Shown here: positions 52,041 to 61,411 of the stretch, piece by piece | How the letters are laid out: each line of letters begins with the position of its first letter | Position numbering within the stretch: the stretch's first letter is position 1 | Assembly (NCBI GenBank): GCA_030158125.1 | Contig: JAOATL010000019.1 | Location: 62,001-126,000 of the forward strand | Direction of reading: 5' to 3' | DNA from: Limnohabitans sp. | GTDB taxonomy: Bacteria; Pseudomonadota; Gammaproteobacteria; Burkholderiales; Burkholderiaceae_C | DNA: 64,000 bases | Made by a program: the position numbers and the translations under genes | The notes under the pieces: model-generated | Told to the model about the DNA's origin: nothing | Databases searched by the model: none | The model's input: the letters and a program-made list of their open reading frames with translations, nothing else

Positions 52041-52170
52041 TTGCAAAGCTCCTTGGGTTGTTGATGACGTTCCTATGAACGCTCTGAATCCAAGTGAAGC
52101 CAAGCTTTATCTGCATCAATTGCGATTAGTTTTTTTGATTGAGTTGCTAACACGCCAATACCGAGCCGAT

Positions 52171-52536
52171 ATGCCCCGCAGCGCCCCTACACCATGCCGT
52201 CACCCCGCCTGCGCGTTGGTGCTGGACAAACCCGGCTACTGCGAGCAGCACCGCCCCAAGGTGCACCGGGACTACGGGCGTGCCAGGCGTGCCTTTGATA
52301 CTGAGCTGGGCTTCTACCAGTCCGCGCGCTGGCGTGAGGTACGTGCTGCATTCCTGCGTGAACACCCACTGTGTGTGGCGTGCAAGGCGACGGATCGGGT
52401 GGTGGCTGCCAAGGTTGCCGACCACATCAGGCCGCTCAAGGACGGCGGCGAGCGCTTTGACTGGGTCAATCTGCAAGGGCTGTGCGTCTCATGTCACAAC
52501 CGAAAGACGGCGCGTGAGACCGCAGGTCGGCGCTGA
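52171..52536 (+). CDS. HNH endonuclease
   Basis: A 121-residue HNH nuclease from the ATG at 52171 (earlier ATG at 52075 adds an unlikely hydrophobic N-terminus). Paired cysteines (CRHPACALVL, CVACKAT, CVSCHNR) form zinc sites, and the catalytic segment is VADHIRPLKDGGERFDWVNL. HNH proteins directly in front of the terminase genes assist DNA cutting during packaging in HK97-like phages. The small terminase gene lies 435 bases downstream. Confidence 0.88.
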   Translation: MPRSAPTPCRHPACALVLDKPGYCEQHRPKVHRDYGRARRAFDTELGFYQSARWREVRAAFLREHPLCVACKATDRVVAAKVADHIRPLKDGGERFDWVNLQGLCVSCHNRKTARETAGRR

Positions 52537-52683
52537 CTACCCCCCGGGGGGGCTCAATCTCTACAGACGGCGGCCAAAGATGCGTGCGCCTGCCAAGATT
52601 TTTGCGCGTGCAAATTGAAACCTAGGGGGGTTGCCCCGAAGGCAGCCTATTGCCGGGCCTCGCCGGTCGGGGCTAAGAGCCGA

Positions 52684-52911
52684 TCAGTTGAGATCGGCGA
52701 TGAACTTTTCAATATTGATGGCTTTGGATTTCCCCACCGAGCGAATGATGGAGTTGGCGACGTTTTCTTCAACGACGCTGTTCCATTTGGAAAAGTTCTT
52801 GTCCGTCACGCTCTTGTCAAACGCAGATCGAACCGCCTCACGCCCAGCTTTCATATCAGCCGCCAGAGCGGACTGAACGAGGCATTTTGCGATGACGTCG
52901 GCTTTGCGCAC
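52684..52911 (-). CDS. Possible small gene on the opposite strand, unknown
   Basis: A 75-residue frame with protein-like composition (KADVIAKCLVQSALAADMKAG, then VGKSKAINIEKFIADLN) in the 435-base gap between HNH and small terminase. It opens at a GTG with no clear ribosome site. The opposite-strand frame (52615-52965) looks less like protein. It could be a real moron gene or chance; the rest of the gap holds nothing I can identify. Confidence 0.4.
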   Translation of the reverse strand: MRKADVIAKCLVQSALAADMKAGREAVRSAFDKSVTDKNFSKWNSVVEENVANSIIRSVGKSKAINIEKFIADLN

Positions 52912-52971
52912 TGGGAGTTTTCCGGTGGGTTTGAAGCCTCCATATTAACGATTACCAACGACTGAACCCAG

Positions 52972-53430
52972 ATGGCCGGAAGAAAACCACTCCCCACGGA
53001 GATTAAAAAGCTCAGGGGAACCCTGCAAAAGTGCAGGACCAACCCGCATGAGCCACAGCCCCAAGGGGATCTGGTTGCGCCGCCAGAGTACATGTCTGAC
53101 GGTGCCAAGCAGGCCTGGCGCTATGCCATTGAGAGCGCGCCTGAGCATTTGCTGCGCAAACTCGATATGTCGGTGCTGGAGGTTTGGTCCTGCGCTGCGG
53201 ACCTGTACCGCAAGGCCCAGATCGGAATCACCAAGACCGGCTTGCTGATCAAAGCGCCGAACACCGGCGTGCCGATGCAGTCGCCTTACCTGGCCATCGC
53301 CAACAAGCAGGCCCAGATCATGACCAAGGCAGCGGTGGAGATGGGATTTACGCCAGCCTCTCGTTCGCGTATCACACAGCCCACAGATACCCAGATCGAT
53401 CTCGATCCTTGGGCGGACATAGCGGGCTGA
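52972..53430 (+). CDS. Terminase small subunit (P27 family)
   Basis: A 152-residue protein opening MAGRKPLPTEIKKLRGTLQ, typical of the P27 family, with the conserved KLDMSVLEVWSCAADLYRKA helix and an ANKQAQIMTKAAVEMGFTP ending. It recognises the packaging site and delivers DNA to the large terminase, which starts 9 bases later. Confidence 0.93.
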   Translation: MAGRKPLPTEIKKLRGTLQKCRTNPHEPQPQGDLVAPPEYMSDGAKQAWRYAIESAPEHLLRKLDMSVLEVWSCAADLYRKAQIGITKTGLLIKAPNTGVPMQSPYLAIANKQAQIMTKAAVEMGFTPASRSRITQPTDTQIDLDPWADIAG

Positions 53431-53439
53431 GACTGAACT

Positions 53440-55152
53440 TTGGCAGCAGATAACTACGCCGCCGTTGCCCGCAAGTATGCGCAGGCAGTCGTTACCGGTG
53501 ACATCCTGACTTGCAAATGGGTCCAACGGGCATGCCAACGGCAGTTGAACGATCTGGCAAAGTTCAAGGGCAAGGCAAGTCCCTACCAGTTCAACCCAAA
53601 GCTCACCGACAAGGACGGGCGGGAATTCCATCCCGCTGACAACCTGTGCGCGTTCATTGAACGCCTGCCCCACGTAAAGGGGCCGCTGGCAGGCGAAACG
53701 ATCAAGTTGGAGCCTTGGCAGGTGTTCATCCTGACCACCGTATTTGGATGGGTCAAGCCTGACGGTAATCGCCGCTTTCGGCGCTCGTACATTGAGGTGC
53801 CACGTGGCAACGCTAAGTCGACCCTTTCGTCTGCGCTTGCGCTGTACATGCTGGCCGCCGATGGTGAAGGTGGTGCAGAGGTTTACTCTCTGGCCACCAC
53901 CCGCGACCAGGCGCGCATTGTGTTTGGTGATGCGCAGACCATGGCTCGCAGGTCACAGGGCTTTCGCAGCCGGTTCTCTGTCAACGTTGGTGCGCACAAC
54001 ATGAACGTGCTGCATACCGGCTCAAAGTTTGAAGCGCTCTCGGCAGAGGGATCTACGCTCGACGGCCTGAACATTCACTTCGGCTGCATTGATGAACTGC
54101 ACGCCCATAAGACTCGCACCGTCTACGACGTTGTGGAGACCGGTACCGGCAAGCGAGACAACTCACTTCTGTGGGTGATCACTACCGCAGGCAGCAATCG
54201 CGCAGGCATTTGCTACGAGGTACGCACCTTTGTAACCCGACTGCTCGATGGCGTGTTCGAGGATGACAGCCAGTTTGGCATCGTCTACGGGCTGGATGAC
54301 GGGGACGACTGGACCAGCGAAGACTCGCTGATGAAGGCCAACCCCAACTGGGGTATCTCTGTGCGCCCGGAAATCCTGGGACCGCTGCAGGCCAAGGCCA
54401 TGCAGTTGCCCAGTGCGATGAACAACTTCAAGACCAAACACTTGAACGAGTGGGTCAACGCCGACACCGCATGGATGGACATGCGCTCCTGGGACGCATG
54501 TGCTGATCAGGACCTAGACATCGAGTCTTTTGTTGGCCAGCCCTGCTGGGTGGGCCTGGACTTGGCCAGCAAGACAGACATTGCGGCATTGGTGATTGTG
54601 TTTGCCCATCCCGAGATTGCTGACGCATTCGTAGTCTTCGGCAAGTACTACCTGCCAGAGGACACGGTCAATGCCAACGGCAACAGTCAGTACCCGGGAT
54701 GGATGCATACCGGACGCCTCACCGTGACGCCGGGCAATGTGATTGATTTCAGTTGGATCGAAGCGGATCTGAATGATCTGTCCTCTCGCTTTGCTGTTCA
54801 GGCAGTCGCGTTTGATCCGTTTCAGGCGACGCAACTCTCGACCCGAATGATGAGTGAGGGTCTGCCCATGATTGAAGTGCGTCCGACGGTGCTGAATTTC
54901 TCAGAACCGATGAAGACGCTTGAAGCCCTGGTGCTTCAAAAGAAATTGGTTCACGACGGTGACCCGGTGCTCGGCTGGATGGTCAGCAACGTGGTGGCCC
55001 ACCTGGACGCCAAAGACAACATTTATCCACGCAAGGAGCGAGCAGAAAACAAGATCGACGGCATCGTGGCACTGATCATGGCGCTGTCGCGCGCGATCAA
55101 ACCGGGCGACTCGGTGGTGCTGGGATCCGACTACGAGTTGATGTTGCTCTGA
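53440..55152 (+). CDS. Terminase large subunit
   Basis: A 570-residue packaging ATPase/nuclease of the Terminase_1 type. The ATPase loop is VPRGNAKSTLSSALAL near residue 120, a Walker-B region FGCIDELHAHK follows, and the nuclease part has WVGLDLASKTDIAALV and later acidic residues (AFDPFQATQLS, KIDGIVALIMAL). It starts at a TTG (MAADNYAAVARK), as no ATG fits. The portal gene follows after 4 bases. Confidence 0.94.
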   Translation: MAADNYAAVARKYAQAVVTGDILTCKWVQRACQRQLNDLAKFKGKASPYQFNPKLTDKDGREFHPADNLCAFIERLPHVKGPLAGETIKLEPWQVFILTTVFGWVKPDGNRRFRRSYIEVPRGNAKSTLSSALALYMLAADGEGGAEVYSLATTRDQARIVFGDAQTMARRSQGFRSRFSVNVGAHNMNVLHTGSKFEALSAEGSTLDGLNIHFGCIDELHAHKTRTVYDVVETGTGKRDNSLLWVITTAGSNRAGICYEVRTFVTRLLDGVFEDDSQFGIVYGLDDGDDWTSEDSLMKANPNWGISVRPEILGPLQAKAMQLPSAMNNFKTKHLNEWVNADTAWMDMRSWDACADQDLDIESFVGQPCWVGLDLASKTDIAALVIVFAHPEIADAFVVFGKYYLPEDTVNANGNSQYPGWMHTGRLTVTPGNVIDFSWIEADLNDLSSRFAVQAVAFDPFQATQLSTRMMSEGLPMIEVRPTVLNFSEPMKTLEALVLQKKLVHDGDPVLGWMVSNVVAHLDAKDNIYPRKERAENKIDGIVALIMALSRAIKPGDSVVLGSDYELMLL

Positions 55153-55156
55153 ACTG

Positions 55157-56674
55157 ATGGGACTGTTTACCTTTTTTGATCGCTTTCGCGGATCTGGTGG
55201 CTCCAACGCCTCAGGTGGAGATCGTTCGCCATGGGGTGACTTTTCATTTGAGTCGATATCTGCGCGTACCAGCAGTGGCATGCGTGTCTCGCCCGATAGC
55301 GCGCTGCGCCTAGCTGCTGTGTATGCATGCGTGCGGATCCTGGCCGAAACAATTGCATCACTGCCGTTGGTGGTTTACCAGCGCCGCCCTGACGGCGGCA
55401 AGGACAGGGTCACGGACCACTGGCTTTGCCGCTTGATGGCCAAGCGGCCGAACCGGTTTCAAAATCCTTTTGAGTGGCGTGAGATGCTGCAAGGACACCT
55501 GGCTTTGCGAGGTAACGCCTTCAACCAGATCATCACCAACCCGCGTGGCGAGATCATCGAACTCATGCCGATCCACCCGGACCGGGTCAAGATTGAGTTG
55601 TTGCCATCAGGTGAATACCGCTACCGAATTAGCGACCGCTCTGGCACTGAGGTGATCTTGCCAAGAGGTGAGGTCTGGCATTTGCGTGGCCTGTCCTCGG
55701 ACGGCTTGATGGGTATGAGCCCGATTGAGCTTGCCCGGGAGAATCTGGGTACTGCACTAGCAGCCCAAGGCTATGGCGCACGTTTCTTTGCCAATGACGC
55801 CAAGCCTACAGGAGGGTGGATTGAATTTCCTGGCTCGTTCAAGGACTCCGAGGCCAAGAAGGTGTTTCGTGAGTCTTATCAGCAGGCGCAGTCCGGCTCC
55901 AACCGGGGCAAGGTCCTGGTGTTAGAAAACGGCATGAAGTTTCACGAAGTGGGCGTCACAAACAAAGACGCCCAGTTTCTGGAACTGCGCAAGTTTCAGA
56001 TCACCGACGTGGCCCGGCTCTTTCGTGTGCCACCGCACATGATTGCTGATCTTGATAGAGCGACCTTCTCCAACATCGAGCAGCAGAGTCTGGAGTTCGT
56101 CATGCACACCATGACGCCCTGGGCTGAGCGCTGGGAGGCCAGCATTCAATCTGAGTTACTTCTTGAGAGTGACGATATAGAAATTGAGTTTGATTTCGCC
56201 AATCTGATGCGCGGCGATGCGTCCAGCCGCTCAAGCTACTACCAAAGCGGAATTCAGAACGGCTGGCTCACCCGCAACGAAGCACGCATTGCAGAAAACC
56301 TCAATCCCATTGACGGACTTGATCAGCCACTGCGACCACTCAATATGGTCGAGGAGGACGTGGCAGAGGATGTGGAAATCGATATAAAAGCAGAAGCGGC
56401 AGAGCCACTGGAGCAAAAAGCGATCGAGCCTTCAGTGGATGAGAGTGTTACCCGACTCAGTGGGCGATATAGCGCCCTTGTTAAAACGACCTCTGAGCGA
56501 CTTGCTCGCCGCATCGGCCGATCAGATCATCTGGCAGAAAAAGATATCTTGTTGATCTCCCAAGCCTTGGCCGTACCGCTAGACCAGGTTCAGCTTTGGG
56601 CAAGCCAAATAGACGAGCCGCTAGATCAAAAACAGCTCACCGAATCACTTATCTCCCTCGGACAGAATTTATGA
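55157..56674 (+). CDS. Portal protein (HK97 family)
   Basis: A 505-residue phage portal, the ring at one capsid vertex through which DNA passes. Family segments are AAVYACVRILAETIASLPLV, MAKRPNRFQNPFEWREML, LRGNAFNQIITN and KFQITDVARLFRVPPHMI. The C-terminal 120 residues are variable, acidic, and helix-rich (LTESLISLGQNL end). It overlaps the protease start by 4 bases. Confidence 0.95.
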   Translation: MGLFTFFDRFRGSGGSNASGGDRSPWGDFSFESISARTSSGMRVSPDSALRLAAVYACVRILAETIASLPLVVYQRRPDGGKDRVTDHWLCRLMAKRPNRFQNPFEWREMLQGHLALRGNAFNQIITNPRGEIIELMPIHPDRVKIELLPSGEYRYRISDRSGTEVILPRGEVWHLRGLSSDGLMGMSPIELARENLGTALAAQGYGARFFANDAKPTGGWIEFPGSFKDSEAKKVFRESYQQAQSGSNRGKVLVLENGMKFHEVGVTNKDAQFLELRKFQITDVARLFRVPPHMIADLDRATFSNIEQQSLEFVMHTMTPWAERWEASIQSELLLESDDIEIEFDFANLMRGDASSRSSYYQSGIQNGWLTRNEARIAENLNPIDGLDQPLRPLNMVEEDVAEDVEIDIKAEAAEPLEQKAIEPSVDESVTRLSGRYSALVKTTSERLARRIGRSDHLAEKDILLISQALAVPLDQVQLWASQIDEPLDQKQLTESLISLGQNL

Positions 56675-57615
56675 AAAACCAACTTTTAGTGGCTGAATTT
56701 TTGGCAACGCCTTGGGCCTTGATGCCTGAGCGTTTGAGTGCTCTGGCCACCGTCATTTCCCGATGGACACAAGGCGCGCCTGCCAGCGACGCTGCCATGT
56801 TTCAGGTCCAAACAGACCGGGTGCTGCGAGACACCCGCAGACAGACCTCGGCTGCCATTTCGGGTGGCGGCATTGCCATCATCCCGATTTACGGCGTCAT
56901 TACACAGCGAGGAAATATGGTGGATGACGTCTCCGGCCCTGGCATGGTCAGCACCCAGATCGTCACCCAAATGCTCAGACAAGCTGTTGCCGACGACGCG
57001 GTCAGTCAGATATTGCTGGACATTGATAGCCCTGGCGGCAGCGTCTACGGCGTTTCTGAACTGGGTGATGCTATTTTGAGTGCTCGTGCCCAAAAGCCGG
57101 TGGTGGCCATCGCTAACAGTCTGGCAGCTTCGGCGGCTTACTGGATCGGTTCCCAAGCCAGTGAGTTCTACGTCACATCCGGCGGAGAAGTCGGCTCAAT
57201 TGGCGTGTGGCAGGCGCACCAGGACTACAGCAAAGCCATGGATGAAGCTGGCGTTAAGACGACGCTCATATCGGCGGGCAAGTTCAAGGTCGAGGGCAAT
57301 CCCTATGCACCACTGGACGAAGAAGCGCAAGGATTTATGCAGTCCCGCGTAGATGACTATTACGCCGCATTTACCAAGGCTGTGGCCAAGGGGCGTGGTG
57401 TGCCCATCACTCAGGTACGAGATGGAATGGGCCAGGGCCGGGTCTTGGGCGCTGATGCGGCCTTGGCTCAAAACATGGTCGACGGCATCGCCAGCTTCGA
57501 TCAGGTCTTGAGCAAGATGCATAAAGACGCGGCGTCAAGTGCTAAGACCAGTCCACCTGCCAAGCCCAAAACCTCCCGATTGGCCCAAGCCCGCTCAGAG
57601 CTTGGGATTTTGTAA
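56671..57615 (+). CDS. S49-family head maturation protease
   Basis: A 314-residue SppA/S49-type serine protease, taking the ATG at 56671 that overlaps the portal stop. The oxyanion and substrate strand is LLDIDSPGGSVYG; the catalytic serine lies in NSLAASAAYW near residue 153 and the general-base lysine in SAGKFKVEGNPYAPL near 203. It would cleave scaffold or capsid N-termini before head expansion. It lies between portal and capsid genes, the usual place. Confidence 0.92.
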   Translation: MKNQLLVAEFLATPWALMPERLSALATVISRWTQGAPASDAAMFQVQTDRVLRDTRRQTSAAISGGGIAIIPIYGVITQRGNMVDDVSGPGMVSTQIVTQMLRQAVADDAVSQILLDIDSPGGSVYGVSELGDAILSARAQKPVVAIANSLAASAAYWIGSQASEFYVTSGGEVGSIGVWQAHQDYSKAMDEAGVKTTLISAGKFKVEGNPYAPLDEEAQGFMQSRVDDYYAAFTKAVAKGRGVPITQVRDGMGQGRVLGADAALAQNMVDGIASFDQVLSKMHKDAASSAKTSPPAKPKTSRLAQARSELGIL

Positions 57616-57728
57616 TTTGGACTGCTCAGGAGTTGCTCCGTTGAGCGCCTCCAGTCCGAAAGGCGACCCGTAGGTCGCAAACCTGATGCGTGACTAGCTT
57701 TGCGCATTTTTTAATATTTGCAATCCCG

Positions 57729-57750
57729 CCACCCAAGAGGTGGTTTTTTT
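57729..57750 (+). terminator. Intrinsic terminator just before the capsid gene
   Basis: CCACC-CAAGA-GGTGG followed by seven T residues, 18 bases before the capsid start. The 150-base gap also has an AT-rich TTTTTTAATATTTGC that may be part of a promoter. The capsid ribosome site CTGGAG lies directly after the T-run. Confidence 0.75.
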
Positions 57751-57768
57751 ACGTCTGGAGAAACCCAA

Positions 57769-59106
57769 ATGAGTAAGCAATTGCGCGAGCTTCAAGCTCG
57801 TAAGTCTGATCTTGTCAAAGAGGCTCGTGCCTTAACTGACATCGCCGCCCAAGAAAACCGTGACCTCTCAGATGAGGAGGTAACCAAGTTCAATGGACTC
57901 AAGAGTCGAATTGAGACCGCTTCGGCAGCAATTGACCGCGAGTCGGCCTTGATTTCCGAAGAGGTTCAGATGGGGGCGCATGTAGGCAACCACTCTGGTG
58001 CTGGTAATGGTTCGGTATTCCCAAGCGTCATAGTGAGCGATAACCGCGAACTCGACCCCAAACATGGGTTTCAAAGCCTGGGTGACTTTTTGCAAAACGT
58101 CTGCCATGCGCAAAAGCCAGGCAACCCGATAGACGATCGCCTGCTGATTGGCAGCGGTCGTGGTGCTGCCGCTCCAGCCACCTTTGGCAGTGAAGGCTCC
58201 GGTCAAGACGGTGGCTTCTTTGTACCGCCACAGTTCTCAAAGGAGATTTTCCAGCTGTCTTTGGGCGAGGACTCATTGCTGCCGCTTACTGACAATGTGG
58301 AGATCAGCGGAAACACCATGGCGTTTCCTAAGGATGAAACCACGCCCTGGGGCACCAACGGCATTCGCGCTTACTGGCAAGGCGAAGCGGCGCCTTCGGT
58401 GACCACCAAGCCCGTGTTAGGACTGTCTACTTTGCGGCTCAAAAAGCTGATGGCTCTGGTGCCAACAACCGATGAGTTGTTGGAAGACGCCAATGCCTTG
58501 TCGACCTATCTGCCCGAGAAAATTGCACACTCCATTCGCTGGAAAACCAATGAATCCATCCTGTTCGGCTCGGGCTCTGGCGTACCGGTAGGTGCACTCA
58601 ATGCTGGCGCTACGGTCAGTGTGGCCAAGGAGACTGGGCAGTTGACTCAAACGCTGCTTCCGCAAAACCTGGCCAAGATGATTGCGCGACTTCCCTCGGG
58701 CAGCCTGGCCAATGCGGTATGGATCGTCAACAACGACGTGCTGCCAGCATTGTTCACCTTAACCTTGGGGAACTACCCGATCTACCTGCCTACCGGATTG
58801 AACGTTGGCGGCATGCAGGTCTCTCCCTACGGCACGCTGCTGGGTCGCCCGGTGTTTGTGTCTCAGCACGCCAACACCTTCTCGGCCCAAGGGGACATCT
58901 TGCTGGTGGACCTGAAGTACTACCAGACCATCACCAAGGCAGGTGGCATGCAGACCGCCACATCGATGCACCTGTACTTCGATGCTGATCTCACGGCGTT
59001 TCGAACCACCTTCCGTATGGATGGTCAGTCGAAGATTTCTACAGCGATCACGCCTGCCAAAGGCAGCGCAACGATGTCGCCCTTCATCCAACTGGGCGCG
59101 CGCTAA
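57769..59106 (+). CDS. Major capsid protein (HK97 fold)
   Basis: A 445-residue protein from the ATG at 57769, with CTGGAG ahead. The N-terminal about 75 residues form a charged coiled coil (LRELQARKSDLVKEARALT), the scaffold-like delta domain removed by the protease. The body shows capsid-family segments GGFFVPPQFSKEIF, VPTTDELLEDANAL and SILFGSGSGVPVGAL. It follows the S49 protease. Confidence 0.95.
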   Translation: MSKQLRELQARKSDLVKEARALTDIAAQENRDLSDEEVTKFNGLKSRIETASAAIDRESALISEEVQMGAHVGNHSGAGNGSVFPSVIVSDNRELDPKHGFQSLGDFLQNVCHAQKPGNPIDDRLLIGSGRGAAAPATFGSEGSGQDGGFFVPPQFSKEIFQLSLGEDSLLPLTDNVEISGNTMAFPKDETTPWGTNGIRAYWQGEAAPSVTTKPVLGLSTLRLKKLMALVPTTDELLEDANALSTYLPEKIAHSIRWKTNESILFGSGSGVPVGALNAGATVSVAKETGQLTQTLLPQNLAKMIARLPSGSLANAVWIVNNDVLPALFTLTLGNYPIYLPTGLNVGGMQVSPYGTLLGRPVFVSQHANTFSAQGDILLVDLKYYQTITKAGGMQTATSMHLYFDADLTAFRTTFRMDGQSKISTAITPAKGSATMSPFIQLGAR

Positions 59107-59132
59107 GCAGCCCCAAACCTTAGGAGAAAACT

Positions 59133-59579
59133 ATGTTTCCCAACGCAAAAGGCAGCGAACTGCTGTCCGTTCTCGCCACCATCGACCCTGCCGCGCAAGC
59201 CGCAGGAACTGTCACTACAGGCTGGATTTCTGTGGCCAACCACCACGGATTCCTCTCCTTGGTTCAGACCGGAGTGCTCGGCACCAGCGCCACAGTGGAT
59301 GCGAAGTTGCAGCAAGCTGTTGATTCCACTGGCACCAGTGCCAAGGACATCACCGGCAAAGCGATCACCCAGATCGTCAAAGCTACAGGCGACAACAAGC
59401 AGGCGCTTATCAACGTTAAGCCCGAGGAGCTCGACACAGTCAACGGCTTTGGCTTTGTTCGCCTGTCTCTGACGGTAGGAGTGGCTGCCAGCCAAACTGC
59501 TGCTCAAGTCCTAGGTGTTAATCCGCGAGAGCTCCCTGCCAATGCAGGTAATCAGGCGGCTGTTGTGCAGATTGTCTAA
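59133..59579 (+). CDS. Virion-associated protein, unknown, between capsid and connector
   Basis: A 148-residue protein (MFPNAKGSELLSVLATIDPAA) with a helical C-terminal part. It has no clear family to me; its place after the capsid gene is where decoration or head-fibre proteins lie. It ends right before the connector gene with no gap. Confidence 0.65.
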   Translation: MFPNAKGSELLSVLATIDPAAQAAGTVTTGWISVANHHGFLSLVQTGVLGTSATVDAKLQQAVDSTGTSAKDITGKAITQIVKATGDNKQALINVKPEELDTVNGFGFVRLSLTVGVAASQTAAQVLGVNPRELPANAGNQAAVVQIV

Positions 59580-60203
59580 ATGCCACTGCAACTCGTTTCA
59601 GCTCCAGCCGGGGAGCCGATCACGCTTCTTGAGGCAAAGCAGCACCTGCGGGTGGATGTTGATGACGATGATGCTTTGATCGGCTCGCTGATTACGGCAG
59701 CCCGGCAGGCAGCCGAGACTCGTACTGGCAGGCAGTTGATGACTGCCCGCTGGAAGCTGGTGCTCGACGCCTTTCCGGGTGCTTGGGCTAACCATGTTCT
59801 TGGCGATGCTTCTTTTAGCTTGCCTGGGCACGCAATCCTTCTTGATAAATGCCCAGTGCAGTCATTGGTCAGCATCGAGTACCTTGACATGAATGGCAAC
59901 CCCGAGTTGATGCCGCCTGGCGATTACGTCTTGGACGCAGCATGCGAGCCTGCGAGACTCACCCCGGTATTTGGTAAGACTTGGCCCCCGACTCTCCCAC
60001 AGATTGGCTCTGTGAGCGTCACCTTTGACGCAGGATACGGCGCAGGCTCCTCTGTGCCCGAGGGAATCAAGAGTTGGATTAAGTTGCGTGTGGGAAGCCT
60101 GTACGGACATCGGGAAGAAATGGCAGTGCTAACGCGCGGTCGCATTGACTCATTGCCATTTGTAGATGGACTTTTAGACGGCTACCGCGTAAGCGTTGTA
60201 TGA
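59580..60203 (+). CDS. Head-tail connector protein (phiE125 gp8/gp6-like)
   Basis: A 207-residue protein of the phage connector family: PITLLEAKQHLRVDVDDDDALIGSLI, then AARQAAETRTGRQLMTARWK. Its helical bundle forms a ring under the portal. It begins one base after the preceding stop and overlaps the head closure gene by 4 bases. Confidence 0.88.
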   Translation: MPLQLVSAPAGEPITLLEAKQHLRVDVDDDDALIGSLITAARQAAETRTGRQLMTARWKLVLDAFPGAWANHVLGDASFSLPGHAILLDKCPVQSLVSIEYLDMNGNPELMPPGDYVLDAACEPARLTPVFGKTWPPTLPQIGSVSVTFDAGYGAGSSVPEGIKSWIKLRVGSLYGHREEMAVLTRGRIDSLPFVDGLLDGYRVSVV

Positions 60204-60550
60204 GCTTAATCAGTGCTGGTCAGATGAGCCAGCGTGTTCGCATTCAGCAGCCCACTGTTGCAAAAGATGCATTGGGTGCGCCGACACAGACCTGGAGCGA
60301 TATAGCGACTGTCTGGGCTGATATACAACCGATATCAGGGCGCGAGGCACGAATTGCAGATCGTATAGCTGCGGTGGTGAGTCATCAAATTACTGTGCGT
60401 TACAGACCCGAGTTCAACGACCCCAAAAGCGTTTCACAAATGCGAGTTCTGTTTCGAGATCGTATTTTTTCAATCCATGCTGCCCTTAATGAAGACGAGG
60501 CCAATGTCTCGGTCATGCTTTTGGCAAGTGAAGGGGCGCGCAATGGCTAA
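60200..60550 (+). CDS. Head closure protein (head-tail adaptor)
   Basis: A 116-residue protein of the SPP1 gp16 family: MSQRVRIQQPTVAKDALGAP, TWSDIATVWADIQPISGREARIADRI and ITVRYRPEFNDPKS. It plugs the connector after packaging. It overlaps both neighbours (4 and 8 bases). Confidence 0.9.
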   Translation: MSLISAGQMSQRVRIQQPTVAKDALGAPTQTWSDIATVWADIQPISGREARIADRIAAVVSHQITVRYRPEFNDPKSVSQMRVLFRDRIFSIHAALNEDEANVSVMLLASEGARNG

Positions 60551-61031
60551 AGTTGAAACAGTTCGCATTGAAGGACTGGCACAACTTGATCGTGCACTTC
60601 GTGAACTGCCTGACCGTGTTGCTAATCGAGGGCTCAGGGCATCGGTTTACGCAGGAGCAAAGGTCATACGTGATGAGGCGCGTGCTCAGGCTCCAAAAGC
60701 TGCGCAGTCGCTTGGCTCTAAGCAACCACCACCCGGAACGCTCAAGCGTTCGGTGATCATGAAGCACGTTCGCGAGCTATCTGGTGGGGGTCGCCAGACC
60801 TTTTATGTTTTGGTGCGCCACGGTAAAAAGTACCGCAATCAAGGCAAGCGAGGGAACCTATCGCAAGATGCTTGGTATTGGCGCTTTGTTGAATTAGGTA
60901 CTCGCAAGATGGCGGCTCGTCCATTTCTGCGTCCGGCACTGGAATCTCGCCGCCGCCAAGCCGTTGATGCCATTAAGCAGCGACTGACCCAGCGCATCGA
61001 GATAGAAGCGCGAGCCTTGAATGGTCGATAA
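60543..61031 (+). CDS. HK97 gp10-family tail completion protein
   Basis: A 162-residue protein from the ATG at 60543 (track start is in the previous gene): IEGLAQLDRALRELPDRVANRG, VRHGKKYRNQGKRG and YWRFVELGTRKMAARPFLRPA, the hallmarks of gp10/Z-like proteins. It joins tail to head. Confidence 0.92.
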   Translation: MAKVETVRIEGLAQLDRALRELPDRVANRGLRASVYAGAKVIRDEARAQAPKAAQSLGSKQPPPGTLKRSVIMKHVRELSGGGRQTFYVLVRHGKKYRNQGKRGNLSQDAWYWRFVELGTRKMAARPFLRPALESRRRQAVDAIKQRLTQRIEIEARALNGR

Positions 61032-61033
61032 CG

Positions 61034-61369
61034 ATGCAGGACTTCTATGACGCGATCAAACATCTGGCCGCTGGGCAGGTGTACGCCATCGTTGCACCTG
61101 CGGGTGCTCAGTATCCGACGCTTGTTTACACCCCTATTGATCAGTCAAACGTTGCGTCGCTTGACGGACCAAACCAGCTGCGGCGCTCGCGAGTGCAAGT
61201 CGATGCGTACGCACTAACGCTGGTCGCTTGCGAACAACTGCAAGAGCAGGTCCTTGCGGCATTGCTAGCCAGTATCAAAACGGTGGCCGATGTACGCATG
61301 GGCCTTACCGATTTCGACGATGAAGCCGGTACTTACCGGATATCCGTGGACTTCACCTACTACCGGTAA
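61034..61369 (+). CDS. DUF3168 tail completion protein
   Basis: A 111-residue protein of the DUF3168 family (gp10/gp17-like terminator): VYAIVAPAGAQYPTLVYTPID, RRSRVQVDAYALTLVACEQLQEQV and a YRISVDFTYYR end. It caps the tail tube. It begins 2 bases after the gp10 stop; the tail tube gene lies 42 bases downstream. Confidence 0.9.
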   Translation: MQDFYDAIKHLAAGQVYAIVAPAGAQYPTLVYTPIDQSNVASLDGPNQLRRSRVQVDAYALTLVACEQLQEQVLAALLASIKTVADVRMGLTDFDDEAGTYRISVDFTYYR

Positions 61370-61411
61370 CGGTGGTCAGGTTGTCTTTTCATTTTTTTAT
61401 GGAGGCCTTTT

